Origin: Streptomyces sp. CB02400
GTDB lineage: Bacteria; Actinomycetota; Actinomycetes; Streptomycetales; Streptomycetaceae
Assembly (NCBI RefSeq): GCF_001905725.1
Contig: NZ_LIWB01000002.1
Location: 481,607-545,606 of the forward strand
Length of the DNA stretch: 64,000 nt
Direction: 5' to 3'
The position numbers and the translations under genes were made by a program. Positions 51,281 to 60,141 of this stretch are shown here, one piece after another. Position 1 is the first letter of the stretch; the number at the start of each line of letters is the position of its first letter. The notes beneath the pieces are model-generated. The model saw only the letters and a program-made list of their open reading frames with translations, was not told the origin of the DNA and did not search any database.

Positions 51281-52639
51281 ATGGCACTTCGATCACGCTC
51301 ACGCACAGCGACGGCGACCAGCGGCCCGGGCCGCCCACCCGCCTCCGACGGCCGCGCCCGCCACCGCAGGCCGACCGGGCCCCGCGGCCGGAACCGCGAA
51401 GCGACGGCGGACGAACTCCGGCGCCGCGCGGAGTCACTGTTCGACGACAGGTCCGCGCACGGCAGGCGCCCCCCGAGCTGGACGCGGTCCGGCACACGCC
51501 GCATCACCCGGTCCGACGCTCCGGGCACGGCGGACCGGACGGTGACCGTGGGCCGGGGGAGCAGCGGCGCCGACCGTGCGTCGACCGCGGGCCGCGCGTC
51601 GGCACGGGATCCTTCAGCGCCGGGGGGACGCCCGGCGGTCGAGGACGCCCCGGCCGACGCGGGGCGTTCGGCGGCCGGGGACCACCCGATGGCGGTGGTG
51701 GGCCGGCAGTCCGGGGTGATCCGGCCGGTGGCCGTGGGAGGCGCGAGGATTGTCGACCGGGTGGCGGACGCGGGCCGGTCGGCAGGGCCGGGACGTGCCG
51801 TGACCGTGGACCGGCGGGCCGCCCGGGACCGGCCGGTGACCGGGGCGCACCCGTCGGCCCGGCAGGGCGGCGACGCGGGTCCGGCGGACGACGACGCCGA
51901 CTTCGCGGAGCCAGGAGAGCACGAGAGGGCCTCGGGCCGGCAGCGGGTGGGGCTCGCGTTACGAGAGCGCCTGCCGCTGTGGGTGCAGACACGCTGCGGG
52001 CTGGAACGGCGGAGCGTGATCGCGCTGTCGGCACTGCTGGTGCTGGCCGTGGGATTCGCGGTGCAGCACTTCTGGGCCGGGCGCACCCAGCCGGTACGGG
52101 CGCCGGAGGTGGTACGGGCGGCAGTGCCTCACGGGGAGCGGAGCACGGACGGCGAGGGAGGCCGATCAGCCGGTCACACGGCGAAGGCGGGCGCCTCGGC
52201 TGGCCCCGAGATCGTCGTCGACGTCAGCGGCAAGGTGCGGGACCCGGGAATCCACCGCCTGCCCGCCGGTTCACGCGTCGAGGACGCGCTGCGAGCGGCC
52301 GGCGGTGTACGGCCCGGCACCAGGACCGACACCCTGAACCGCGCCCGTTTCCTCGTCGACGGCGAGCAGGTGGTCGTAGGCGGCCCGGTACCGGCCGCGG
52401 CGGCACCCGGCGGCGGTACGGGTACGGCGGCGGGAGCCGGTCCCACCGCACCGGTGTCCCTCAACACCGCCACCCTCGACCAGCTCGACGCTCTCCCCGG
52501 AGTGGGCCCCGTGCTGGCCCAGCACATCCTCGACTACCGCACCCGCAACGGCGGCTTCCGCGCGGTGGACGAACTCCGCGAGGTGAACGGCATCGGCGAC
52601 CGTCGTTTCGCGGACCTGCGGAACCTCGTACGGCCATGA
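51281..52639 (+). CDS. comEA: ComEA-like DNA-binding protein with long N-terminal extension
   Basis: 452 residues. The first ~230 are Arg/Asp/Ala/Gly-rich, low complexity and probably disordered. A membrane helix (RSVIALSALLVLAVGFAVQHF) is at ~247-267. Outside follow an SLBB-type domain (EIVVDVSGKVRDPGIHRL, ~310-370) and a helix-hairpin-helix pair (SLNTATLDQLDALPGVG and LREVNGIGDRRFADL). ComEA binds DNA for ComEC uptake in competent bacteria. Codon 227 (51959-51961) is TTA, so bldA may control translation. The stop overlaps comEC by 4 nt. Confidence 0.9.
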   Translation: MALRSRSRTATATSGPGRPPASDGRARHRRPTGPRGRNREATADELRRRAESLFDDRSAHGRRPPSWTRSGTRRITRSDAPGTADRTVTVGRGSSGADRASTAGRASARDPSAPGGRPAVEDAPADAGRSAAGDHPMAVVGRQSGVIRPVAVGGARIVDRVADAGRSAGPGRAVTVDRRAARDRPVTGAHPSARQGGDAGPADDDADFAEPGEHERASGRQRVGLALRERLPLWVQTRCGLERRSVIALSALLVLAVGFAVQHFWAGRTQPVRAPEVVRAAVPHGERSTDGEGGRSAGHTAKAGASAGPEIVVDVSGKVRDPGIHRLPAGSRVEDALRAAGGVRPGTRTDTLNRARFLVDGEQVVVGGPVPAAAAPGGGTGTAAGAGPTAPVSLNTATLDQLDALPGVGPVLAQHILDYRTRNGGFRAVDELREVNGIGDRRFADLRNLVRP

Positions 52640-55167
52640 GCACCGAGCCGAACGCCGAGCCCACCGCCCGGCAGCACGTCCACGCCGCCTCCGGGAGGCG
52701 GCTCGGAGCCGCGCACCCGAGGCAGGAGGGACCGACGGACCTGCGACTGGTCCCGCCCGCACTGGCCGCCTGGGCCACGGCCGCCGTGATGCTGCACGCC
52801 CCGCCCGGCCGGGCGGCGGGCGCGGTGATCGTCTCCCTGCTGACGGCCGGCGCTCTCCTCGTGGCGCGCAGCCGCCTGACCGGGCGGGGACGGGCCACCG
52901 CCCACGCCACCGCCGCCGTCCTGCTCTGCGTCGCGGCGGCCGCCGGATCGGCGGGGCTGCACGGCGCGGACCTGCGACGGGGCCCCGTGCCCGCACTGGC
53001 GCGGGAGTACGCCCCGGTGACCGCCGAGGTCGAGATCACCTCCGACCCCCGGCTCACCCGACCCAGGGTCAGCGGCAACCACATGGCCCCGGCATCCGTA
53101 CTGATCGAGGCCGACGTACGACGGGTGGAGCGGGCCGACGGCACGGCGGAGGCGACCCGCACGCCCGTACTGCTGATCGTCGACCCGGGCTCGTCCGGGC
53201 GCACCGCACCGGACGCCGAGAACCGCTCCCCCTGGCTCGCCCTCCTGCCCTCCACCCGCCTCCGCGTCGAGGCACGGCTCGCCCCGGCGAGGGCGGGCGG
53301 CGACCGGTTCGCGGCCGTGCTGCGGGTGAAGGGCCGCGACGGCCCGGAGACCGTGGGCCGGCCGTCGGGCCCGCAACGGCTGGCGGGACGGCTGCGGGCC
53401 GGACTGCGGGAGGCGACCGACGGACTGCCGGCGGACGCGCGGGCGCTGCTGCCCGGCCTGGTCGTGGGCGACACCGCGAGGATCACCCCGGAACTGGACG
53501 AGGCGTTCCGGGAGACCGACCTCACCCACACGCTCGCCGTCTCCGGCGCCAACTTCACCATCCTCCTCGCCCTGCTCCTCGGCCCGCCCGGCCTGGCCCA
53601 GCGGGCCGAGCGACGCGGACTCGCACCCCGCCTCGGCATCCCCCTGCGGGCCACCGCGCTCCTCGGCGCGGCACTCTCCCTCGCCTTCGTCGTCGTGTGC
53701 CGGCCCGACCCCAGCGTGCTGCGGGCCGCCGCCTGCGGATCCGTCGCCCTGCTCGCGCTCGCCACCGGCCGCCGCAGATCACTGGTCCCGGCGCTGGCGA
53801 CGGCCGTCCTGCTCCTGGTGCTGTACGACCCGTGGCTGGCCCGCAGTTACGGCTTCCTGCTCTCCGTGCTGGCCACCGGCGCGCTGCTCACGCTCGCGCC
53901 GCGCTGGAGCGCGGGACTGCGGCGGCGCGGGGTGCCGCCCCGCCTCGCGGAGGCACTGGCCGCCGCGGGTGCCGCGCAGGCCGTGTGCGCGCCGGTGGTC
54001 GCCGTGCTGGCGGCGCGGGTGAGCCTGGTGGCGATCCCGTGCAACCTGCTCGCGGAGTTCGCGCTCGCGCCGGCCACGGTGCTGGGCTTCCTGGCCCTGG
54101 CCACGGCGCCGGTGGCGATGCCGGTGGCGAAGGCACTGGCCTGGTGCGCGAGCTGGCCCGCGGAGTGGCTCGCACAGGTCGCCAGAACCGGGGCGGCACT
54201 GCCCGGCGCGGGAGTGGACTGGCCCGGTGGCTGGACCGGCGCGGCGGCACTCGGCGCCCTCACCGTGCTCGCGCTGCTCGTGGGCCGGCGGCTGCTGAGA
54301 CACCCCTGGTGGTGCGCCGCCTGCGCACTCCTGCTGGTACTGGTGGTGGTACAGCCACGGCCCCTCACCCGGACGATCACGGGCTGGCCCCCGCCGGGCT
54401 GGCGGATGGTGATGTGCGATGTCGGCCAGGGCGACGCACTGGTACTGGCGGCGGGCGAGAACGCCGGCGTGGTCGTGGACGCCGGCCCCGACCCGGCCCT
54501 CGTCGACCACTGCCTGCGCTCCCTCGGCATCACCAGCATCCCCCTCGTGGTCCTGACCCACTTCCACGCCGACCACGTGGCGGGCCTGCCCGGCGTACTG
54601 CGCGGACGCGCGGTGGGCGCCGTCGAGACGACGTCCTTCGAAGAACCCGCCGACCAGGCCGCGTTCGTCCGAAGACTCGCCGCCGCCCGGCACATCCCGG
54701 TGACGCACGCAGCCGCCGGTGAGGCGCGGCGCACGGGAGAGCTGTCCTGGGAGGTGGTGTGGCCCCCACCGAGAGCCCACTCCGCGTCGGAAGGCCCGAA
54801 CGACGCCAGCGTCGCCATGCTGGTCCGCACGGCCGGCCTGCGCCTGCTGCTCCTCGGGGACCTGGAACCCCCGTCCCAGCGTGCCCTGGCGAGATCACCG
54901 GCGGCCGGGAGCCTGACCGACGTGGACGTCCTCAAAGTCGCCCATCACGGCTCGGCATACCAAGATCCGGACCTCATACGCCGCGCGGCCCCACGGCTGG
55001 CGCTGATCAGCACGGGGGAGGACAACACGTACGGGCACCCCGCCCCGAACACGGTCGCCGCCCTCCGTACCGGCGGAGCGACGGTACTGCGCACGGACAG
55101 GGACGGGGCACTGGCGGTGACCGTCGGCGAGAACGGGAGCAGGGAACTGCGGGTGGCGCGACACTGA
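52636..55167 (+). CDS. comEC: ComEC/Rec2 DNA-uptake channel protein
   Basis: 843 residues from ATG 52636, overlapping the comEA stop; an upstream open frame antisense-like to comEA is not part of it. It has N-terminal helices and an OB-like part (~100-250), then the Competence domain with many membrane helices (~270-590; LTHTLAVSGANFTILLALL is diagnostic). A C-terminal metallo-beta-lactamase-like domain carries VGQGDALVL, LTHFHADHVAGLPG and VAHHGSAYQD. It forms the inner-membrane DNA channel and nuclease in competent species. Streptomyces are not known to be naturally competent, so the true function here is open. Confidence 0.93.
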   Translation: MSTEPNAEPTARQHVHAASGRRLGAAHPRQEGPTDLRLVPPALAAWATAAVMLHAPPGRAAGAVIVSLLTAGALLVARSRLTGRGRATAHATAAVLLCVAAAAGSAGLHGADLRRGPVPALAREYAPVTAEVEITSDPRLTRPRVSGNHMAPASVLIEADVRRVERADGTAEATRTPVLLIVDPGSSGRTAPDAENRSPWLALLPSTRLRVEARLAPARAGGDRFAAVLRVKGRDGPETVGRPSGPQRLAGRLRAGLREATDGLPADARALLPGLVVGDTARITPELDEAFRETDLTHTLAVSGANFTILLALLLGPPGLAQRAERRGLAPRLGIPLRATALLGAALSLAFVVVCRPDPSVLRAAACGSVALLALATGRRRSLVPALATAVLLLVLYDPWLARSYGFLLSVLATGALLTLAPRWSAGLRRRGVPPRLAEALAAAGAAQAVCAPVVAVLAARVSLVAIPCNLLAEFALAPATVLGFLALATAPVAMPVAKALAWCASWPAEWLAQVARTGAALPGAGVDWPGGWTGAAALGALTVLALLVGRRLLRHPWWCAACALLLVLVVVQPRPLTRTITGWPPPGWRMVMCDVGQGDALVLAAGENAGVVVDAGPDPALVDHCLRSLGITSIPLVVLTHFHADHVAGLPGVLRGRAVGAVETTSFEEPADQAAFVRRLAAARHIPVTHAAAGEARRTGELSWEVVWPPPRAHSASEGPNDASVAMLVRTAGLRLLLLGDLEPPSQRALARSPAAGSLTDVDVLKVAHHGSAYQDPDLIRRAAPRLALISTGEDNTYGHPAPNTVAALRTGGATVLRTDRDGALAVTVGENGSRELRVARH

Positions 55168-55197
55168 TGTCTCCCGCCCCGGTTTCCCCAACTGTTC

Positions 55198-55209
55198 CGT
55201 CTATAGACG
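55198..55209. promoter_or_regulatory. 12-bp palindrome, candidate operator
   Basis: CGTCTATAGACG is perfectly palindromic and lies 150 bp before the XRE regulator gene, in the gap after comEC. It could be the regulator's binding site. A TACTCT (-10-like) is at 55309-55314. Confidence 0.4.
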
Positions 55210-55347
55210 CCTACAGGCTCCCGCCTCCTTCGGGCGGCGGGGGACCTCTCGTCATGCGCAGAAGAGGGGAGCCGCACAAGGTGCTCACCCAGGACCGGCC
55301 TCGCCCCCTACTCTGGCAGTGACGAAGCTGCTGGGAGGGGCAAGGCC

Positions 55348-56601
55348 GTGATGTCTTCAGACGCTACCCCGGATCCGTACGCCGACCCGCTGAGGTTCGG
55401 GCAGCGAGTGCAGATCCTTCGTGAACGGCGCGGCATGACGCAGGCGCAGATGGCCGACCTTGTCGGTATCTCGCCGCACACTCTACGGAAGATCGAGAAC
55501 GGGCAGCAGAAGGCGCCGGGGCTTGACATGGTGATGCGCATCGCTGAAGCGCTGCGGGTGCGCGACCTGGCGGACCTGACTGGCAGGCCGGACGGGAACG
55601 TTGACCTGTTCGTCGGGCCCGGGCATCCGCGCCTGGCCGCGGTGAAGGCCGCCGTCGACTCCTTCCCGCTCGCCGACAGTGTGGAGCCTCCACCGGTCGC
55701 GCACCTGGAAGCACGCTTGCATGCGGCCTGGCGGGAGCGGCACGCCTCGAAGAACCACCGTGAGGTGCTCGGCAAGCTGCTGCCGGACCTGATCCGGGAC
55801 GCGCAGGCTCTTGTCCGGCACGCCGACTCAGCGTCGGACCGCCGCCGGGCGCAGGCGCTGCTTGCAGAGGTCTACAGCCTGAGCCAGTTCTTCATCGCCT
55901 ACCAGCCGGACAGCTCCCTGCTGTGGCGGGTCGCAGAGCGAGGCATGGTCGCCGCGCAGGAGAGCGAGGACCCGCACGCCATCGGTGTCGCCTCCTGGCT
56001 GCTCGCACAAGCCCACCGCGACAGTGGGCCGCGCCACTTCGAAGCCGCCGACGCTGTGAACCGTGAAGCCGTGGCCTACCTCAAGCCCTTGCTCTCCGAC
56101 GCCGACGAAGACGTACTCGCCATCGCTGGCGCGCTGGAGTTCGAGCTCGGCTACACCGCGGCCCGCCGCCGGGAGACCGGAACGGCGTGGCGGCACTGGG
56201 ACCAGGCCAACGACATGGCCAAGCGGCTTTCTGCCGACTACTACCACCCGGTCACCAGTTTCAGCCGGGCCGTCATGGGCGCGCACGCCGTCACGGTGGC
56301 GGTGGAGCTTCATCAGGGCGGCGAGTCCGTACGGCAGGCCGCGCGGGCCGACCGGAGCGTTATCAAGTCCCGCCCGCGCCGGGCCCGGCACCGCATCGAA
56401 GAGGCCCGCGGCTACCGGCTGGACAACCAACTGGACACGGCTCTCGCGTCGCTGGAGAAAGCTTTTGAGGCCGCTCCCGAGACGATCCGCTACAACGGCT
56501 ACGCCCGCGTGATCCTCTTGGAGGAGGTGGAGTCAACTCAGGCCGCGCGTCGGCGTCGTGCCGCTGACCTGGCATCACGTATCGGAATTCTCGCTGCCTG
56601 A
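55348..56601 (+). CDS. XRE-type helix-turn-helix regulator with TPR-like C-terminus
   Basis: 417 residues from GTG 55348, nine bases after GGAGGGG; ATG 55351 is equivalent. The HTH is at ~17-75 (FGQRVQILRERRGMTQAQMA, LVGISPHTLRKIENGQ). A long helical region follows (~110-410) with TPR-like pairs such as AQALLAEVYSLSQFF and HAIGVASWLLAQAHRD. This is a very common Streptomyces regulator type of unknown ligand. Codon use is less GC-extreme than in neighbours, and the block 55.3-57.7 kb interrupts the comEC-holA order, so it is probably acquired. Confidence 0.85.
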   Translation: MMSSDATPDPYADPLRFGQRVQILRERRGMTQAQMADLVGISPHTLRKIENGQQKAPGLDMVMRIAEALRVRDLADLTGRPDGNVDLFVGPGHPRLAAVKAAVDSFPLADSVEPPPVAHLEARLHAAWRERHASKNHREVLGKLLPDLIRDAQALVRHADSASDRRRAQALLAEVYSLSQFFIAYQPDSSLLWRVAERGMVAAQESEDPHAIGVASWLLAQAHRDSGPRHFEAADAVNREAVAYLKPLLSDADEDVLAIAGALEFELGYTAARRRETGTAWRHWDQANDMAKRLSADYYHPVTSFSRAVMGAHAVTVAVELHQGGESVRQAARADRSVIKSRPRRARHRIEEARGYRLDNQLDTALASLEKAFEAAPETIRYNGYARVILLEEVESTQAARRRRAADLASRIGILAA

Positions 56602-56724
56602 GCGTAGCGACCGGATTACGGTCGGCGGTTGAGTGGCGGCGCTCCTACGGTCTTAAGCCAGGACCCCGGCGACCGCGCGAACGGTCCCGGGGCGTGGCCA
56701 ACGCTGCTGAGGAGCGTCAACACC

Positions 56725-56949
56725 ATGAACGCTACAACCCCACCGAAGCCCGGCGTCACCCTGGGGACCGGCGTCAAGATGACGATCCAGGTCTACACCG
56801 TGAACGCGCAGGGGACCGTCGTCGAGGACCGCGGCGAGCTGGTCGTCGTCGGGTTCGGGGAGGACCCGGCCGCGCTCGCCCCCGGCTCCTTCGGATTCCC
56901 GCCCTGCCGGTGCCCCCGCTGCCGCGCCCGCCAGGCGGTGGTCCGGTGA
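56725..56949 (+). CDS. Small accessory-island protein, 74 residues
   Basis: ATG 56725 follows GAGGAG by 10 nt. The N-terminal half is beta-like (VKMTIQVYTVNAQGTVV) and the end is CRCPRCRARQAVVR, a possible Cys-pair. It overlaps the next start by 4 nt. Similar short genes follow XRE regulators in many streptomycetes. Function unknown. The 123-bp gap after the regulator gene holds no other ORF. Confidence 0.62.
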   Translation: MNATTPPKPGVTLGTGVKMTIQVYTVNAQGTVVEDRGELVVVGFGEDPAALAPGSFGFPPCRCPRCRARQAVVR

Positions 56950-57326
56950 ACGCCACCCGCCCGGACACGCAGACCACGCCGGTCGGCCTCACCACGATGC
57001 GCGAGGTCGTGAACCGGCTGCTGGACCCCGACGCCGTCCCCGAAGCCCTGCCGCCGACCGGTGACGAGCTTCAGACGCTGACCGTCCTCGTGCGCGGTCA
57101 CCTTGAGCTGCTGGTCCCCGAGGTGGAGGCGGCGGCCCGGAAGCTGGAGCCGGACAGCGTCCACCGCTACACCGCGCTCGGGTGCGTATGGGAGGCCCGC
57201 AGCAGGCTGGAGACGCAGCCGTCCCCCCCCCGATATGGCGGCGCCGCCGGCTACGCCCGGCGTCTGGCCCGCGCCCTCAACGCCCTGTGCGACCACTACG
57301 AGACGCTGAACGGGACCACCCGGTGA
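56946..57326 (+). CDS. DUF6415-like hypothetical protein
   Basis: 126 residues from GTG 56946. It is helical throughout: TMREVVNRLLDPDA, LTVLVRGHLELLVPEVEAAA, YTALGCVWEARSRLE, ARRLARALNALCDHYE. The pattern fits DUF6415, small proteins found beside XRE regulators and natural-product genes in Streptomyces. No active site is evident. It is coupled at both ends by 4-nt overlaps. Confidence 0.65.
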   Translation: MNATRPDTQTTPVGLTTMREVVNRLLDPDAVPEALPPTGDELQTLTVLVRGHLELLVPEVEAAARKLEPDSVHRYTALGCVWEARSRLETQPSPPRYGGAAGYARRLARALNALCDHYETLNGTTR

Positions 57327-57700
57327 ACGCGCCCGTGCCCGTGTGCCGGGCCTGCCGCGAGCCGATCGAGGACCCGGACGACGCCGTCCACCTCGGGCAC
57401 GAGGAAGGGAACTCGGGGCCCGGCTGGGACATCCACGCGCACCGCGCGCACATCGACCAGGCCGGCCCGGACCCGGTCGCGGAACGCGCCCTCGCCCGCC
57501 TCGCGCAGCAGGGCGTCAAGCCCACCGGCGTGGACCTGTCGCCGCGCATGGTGCAGTTGGCCGGTGAGCGCTGGGCGCCGCTCGGTGTCCGGATCGAGCA
57601 CGGCGAGGTGCTCAAGTGGCTCGCCGCCGACGATGCCCGGTACGACGCGGTGTACTCCATCTTCGGGGCCGCCTGGTTCACCGACCCGGGCCGAGTGTGA
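57323..57700 (+). pseudogene. Chimeric ORF: small Cys-pair protein joined to methyltransferase fragment
   Basis: 125 residues from GTG 57323. Residues ~1-62 look like a small island protein (VCRACREPIEDPDDAV, WDIHAHRAHID). From ~65 the sequence changes abruptly to the middle of a class I SAM-dependent methyltransferase: GVKPTGVDLSPRMVQLA is the post-motif I acidic strand, and YDAVYSIFGAAWFTDPGRV is the motif IV region. The glycine-rich motif I is missing before it, and the protein stops where the fold should continue. This looks like a deletion that joined two genes, followed by truncation, so methyltransferase activity is not expected. Confidence 0.7.
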
Positions 57701-57716
57701 TGACCAGAGGCGGCGG

Positions 57717-58556
57717 TCACGACGGGCGTGCGCTCCTTCCGCCCGGCCGGTCCGACGGGTTCGTTCGGCCGGCCGCTGTGTCGAGTCGCCGCAGGAAGTC
57801 CGCCAGGGCCGCGTCGAACGCGTCGGGGCGTTCCAGGTTGGGCAGGTGGGCCGCTCCGTCGACGACGACGAGGGTGGAGTCGGGGAGGAGGGCGTGCAGC
57901 GACTCGGCGTCGCTGACGGGGGTGTACTCGTCCTCGGCGCCGACGACGACCAGCGCGGGCACCGTGACCCTGCTCAGCAGCGGGCGGTAGTCGGGCCGCT
58001 CGGCACGGCCGCGCAGGGCCGCCGCGGCGCCCCGCGGGTCGGTGCCGGTCATCATGCGGTGGACGTGCGCCGCGACGGCCGGGGGCGCGTGGGGCGCGAC
58101 CATCTTGTACAGCACCTCGTCGGCGTAGCCCCGCATGCCCTCGCGCAGCAGCCGGTCCGCCATGTCGTTGCGGGCCCGGTGCCCTTCCGGGGTCTCGGGT
58201 GCGGCGAAGGTGTCCGCGAGCAGCAGACCGCGGACGCGCTCCGGGAACCGGGCGTAGCACTCCATGACGATCTGCCCGCCCATCGACAGTCCGCCGAGGA
58301 CGCACCCCTCCACGTCCAGGGAGTCGAGCAGTTCCTCGATGTCGTCCGCGAACACGGACAGCGCCGTGACGCCCGGGGTGACGGGCGACGCGCCGTAGCC
58401 GCGCAGGTCGGGCGCGATCACCCGGCGCCCGGGCGAGAAGGCGGCGATCTGCGGGGCCCACATGGTGTGGTCGAAGGGGTGGCCGTGGACGAGGACGAGG
58501 GGCAGCGCGGATGCGCCGGCGTTCCCCTCGGCCCGGTGTGCGAGACGGGATGCCAT
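57717..58556 (-). CDS. Alpha/beta hydrolase
   Basis: 279 residues. The oxyanion segment is LVHGHPFDHTMW (~22-33), the nucleophile elbow GLSMGG (~94), the acid in GAEDEYTP, and the catalytic His in DGAAHLPNLE. The triad is therefore complete. It resembles 3-oxoadipate enol-lactonase-like and esterase-like members; the substrate cannot be given. It ends 16 bp from the truncated island ORF, convergent with it. The MocR gene lies just upstream on the same strand's far side, so co-regulation is possible. Confidence 0.88.
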   Translation of the reverse strand: MASRLAHRAEGNAGASALPLVLVHGHPFDHTMWAPQIAAFSPGRRVIAPDLRGYGASPVTPGVTALSVFADDIEELLDSLDVEGCVLGGLSMGGQIVMECYARFPERVRGLLLADTFAAPETPEGHRARNDMADRLLREGMRGYADEVLYKMVAPHAPPAVAAHVHRMMTGTDPRGAAAALRGRAERPDYRPLLSRVTVPALVVVGAEDEYTPVSDAESLHALLPDSTLVVVDGAAHLPNLERPDAFDAALADFLRRLDTAAGRTNPSDRPGGRSARPS

Positions 58557-58635
58557 GCGGCCGACCCTAGAAGCGCGCCACTACTCGGTGCAATCAAAAC
58601 ATTGCCCTCGGTGCAATGTGATGCCGTGACCGGAC

Positions 58636-60045
58636 TCAGGACGGGAGGTCCGTGATCCCTTGCGGTGTGCCGTGCGCGAGGGAGGCGAGCGTCCGCAGGG
58701 CCTGCTCCAGCGCCTCCAGCGGAGCCGACGCCAGCCCGAGCCTGACGCAGTCGGCGGCGCCGGACGTGGCGGGGTCCGGCGACCGGGCCGGCGCGGGCCC
58801 GGTCGCCGGCACCGCGAAGGACGGCCCGGCCGGCACCGCGAAGGACGGTCCGGGTGTCACCGCGATGCCGCGGGCGGCCGCGGCCGCGGTGAAGGTGTCC
58901 GCCCGCCACGGCGCGGGCAGGCGCCACCACGCGTAGTACGTCCGAGGATCGGCCTGGACGGCGAAACCCCGCAGGTGCTCGGTGACCAGCCGCTGGCGTC
59001 GCGAGGCGTCGGCGCGCTTGGCCGTCGTCAGCCGGTCGACGGTCCCGTCCGTCATCCACCGCAGGGCCGCTTCGAGCGCGAAACGCCCCGCCGTCCAGCC
59101 GCCGGAGCGCAGCGCCTCGCCCGCCTGCCCGGTCCGTCCCTCGGGTACGACGAGGAAGCCGACGGTGAGGCCCGGCGCGACCCGTTTGGACAACCCGTCG
59201 ACCACGTAGGTGAGTTCGGGGGCGAAGGCCGCGAAGGGCTCGGTGCCGTCCGAGAGGAAGGACCAGATGCGGTCCTCGATGACCGGCAGACCCCATGGAC
59301 GCAGGTCCGCGGCGAGCCGGCGACGACGGGTCTCCGGCATGGTCGCCGACGTCGGATTGTGCAGGGTCGGCTGCAGGTACAGCGCGGAGAGCGGCGCCGT
59401 GCGGTGGGCCGCGGCGACGGAGTCGGGACGGATGCCGTCGGCGTCACCGGCGAGCGGGACCAGGGTGACGCCGAGCCGGGCCGCGATCTCCTTGACCAGG
59501 GGATAGGTCAGGGCGTCGATCCCCACCCGGCCGCCCGGCCGGACCAGCGCGGCCAAGGCGCCGGCGATCGCCTGGCGGGCGTTGCCGCTGAAGAGGACCT
59601 GACCGGGGGAGGGCCGCCACCCGGCCGTCGCCAGCAGCCCGCCGGCCGCCTCGCGAGCGGCCGGCGTGCCGGCGGCCGGAGCGGTACGGGTCGCCTCGGA
59701 CAGTACGTCCGGACGCAGCAGCGGTGCCAGGGCGGGCGCGAGGAGGGCGGCCTGGTCCGGCGCCGTCGGGTAGTTGAGCTCCAGATTGACCGGCGCGGTG
59801 GTGGCGGGTTCGGCGAGTGCCCGGCCGGACGGCACGGGCGCGGCGCGCACGAACGTGCCGCGGCCGACCTCGCCCACCACCAGCCCGCGCCGGACGAGTT
59901 CGGCGTAGACGCGGCCGGCCGTCGACGCGGCGATCCCGCGTCGGCGCGCGAAGGACCGCTGCGGGGGCAGCCGCTGCCCGGGCTTGAGCCGGCCGCTCAG
60001 AATGTCGGCGGCGATCCGGTCGGCGATCCGCTGGTAGTCGTGCAC
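58636..60045 (-). CDS. MocR/PdxR-type transcriptional regulator
   Basis: 469 residues from GTG 60045, eight bases after GGAGGA; the longer open frame above covers the divergent NAT gene and is rejected. The N-terminal winged HTH of the GntR type (RIADRIAADILSGRLKPGQR, SAR-like RRRGIAASTAGRVYAELVRRG) spans ~1-68. A fold-type I aminotransferase domain follows, with ALYLQPTLHNPTSATMP, VIEDRIW and the PLP lysine in DGLSKRVAPG. MocR proteins sense PLP or amino-acid adducts. Its target may be the divergent NAT gene or the hydrolase. A tandem 8-residue duplication lies near residue 400. Confidence 0.9.
   Translation of the reverse strand: MHDYQRIADRIAADILSGRLKPGQRLPPQRSFARRRGIAASTAGRVYAELVRRGLVVGEVGRGTFVRAAPVPSGRALAEPATTAPVNLELNYPTAPDQAALLAPALAPLLRPDVLSEATRTAPAAGTPAAREAAGGLLATAGWRPSPGQVLFSGNARQAIAGALAALVRPGGRVGIDALTYPLVKEIAARLGVTLVPLAGDADGIRPDSVAAAHRTAPLSALYLQPTLHNPTSATMPETRRRRLAADLRPWGLPVIEDRIWSFLSDGTEPFAAFAPELTYVVDGLSKRVAPGLTVGFLVVPEGRTGQAGEALRSGGWTAGRFALEAALRWMTDGTVDRLTTAKRADASRRQRLVTEHLRGFAVQADPRTYYAWWRLPAPWRADTFTAAAAARGIAVTPGPSFAVPAGPSFAVPATGPAPARSPDPATSGAADCVRLGLASAPLEALEQALRTLASLAHGTPQGITDLPS
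58808..58855. repeat. 24-bp in-frame tandem duplication within the MocR gene
   Basis: GGCACCGCGAAGGACGG occurs at 58808-58824 and 58832-58848. It gives GPSFAVPA twice in the protein. The copies are nearly identical, so the duplication is recent. Confidence 0.85.
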
Positions 60046-60141
60046 GGGCTGGTTCCTCCGCCACTCGGGGACCGGAGAGCGTACCCGCACCACCGGCGGG
60101 AACAGGGGGCAAGGAGTCGTGGGTGGCGCGACACTGAGGGC

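Noticed and set aside
51253..52635. Upstream extension of comEC over comEA
   Set aside because: It covers the comEA gene in another frame; the ATGA overlap at 52636 fits a normal start.
58660..60141. Upstream extension of the NAT gene
   Set aside because: It is antisense to the MocR gene and has no domain; NAT proteins start near the ATG at 60142.
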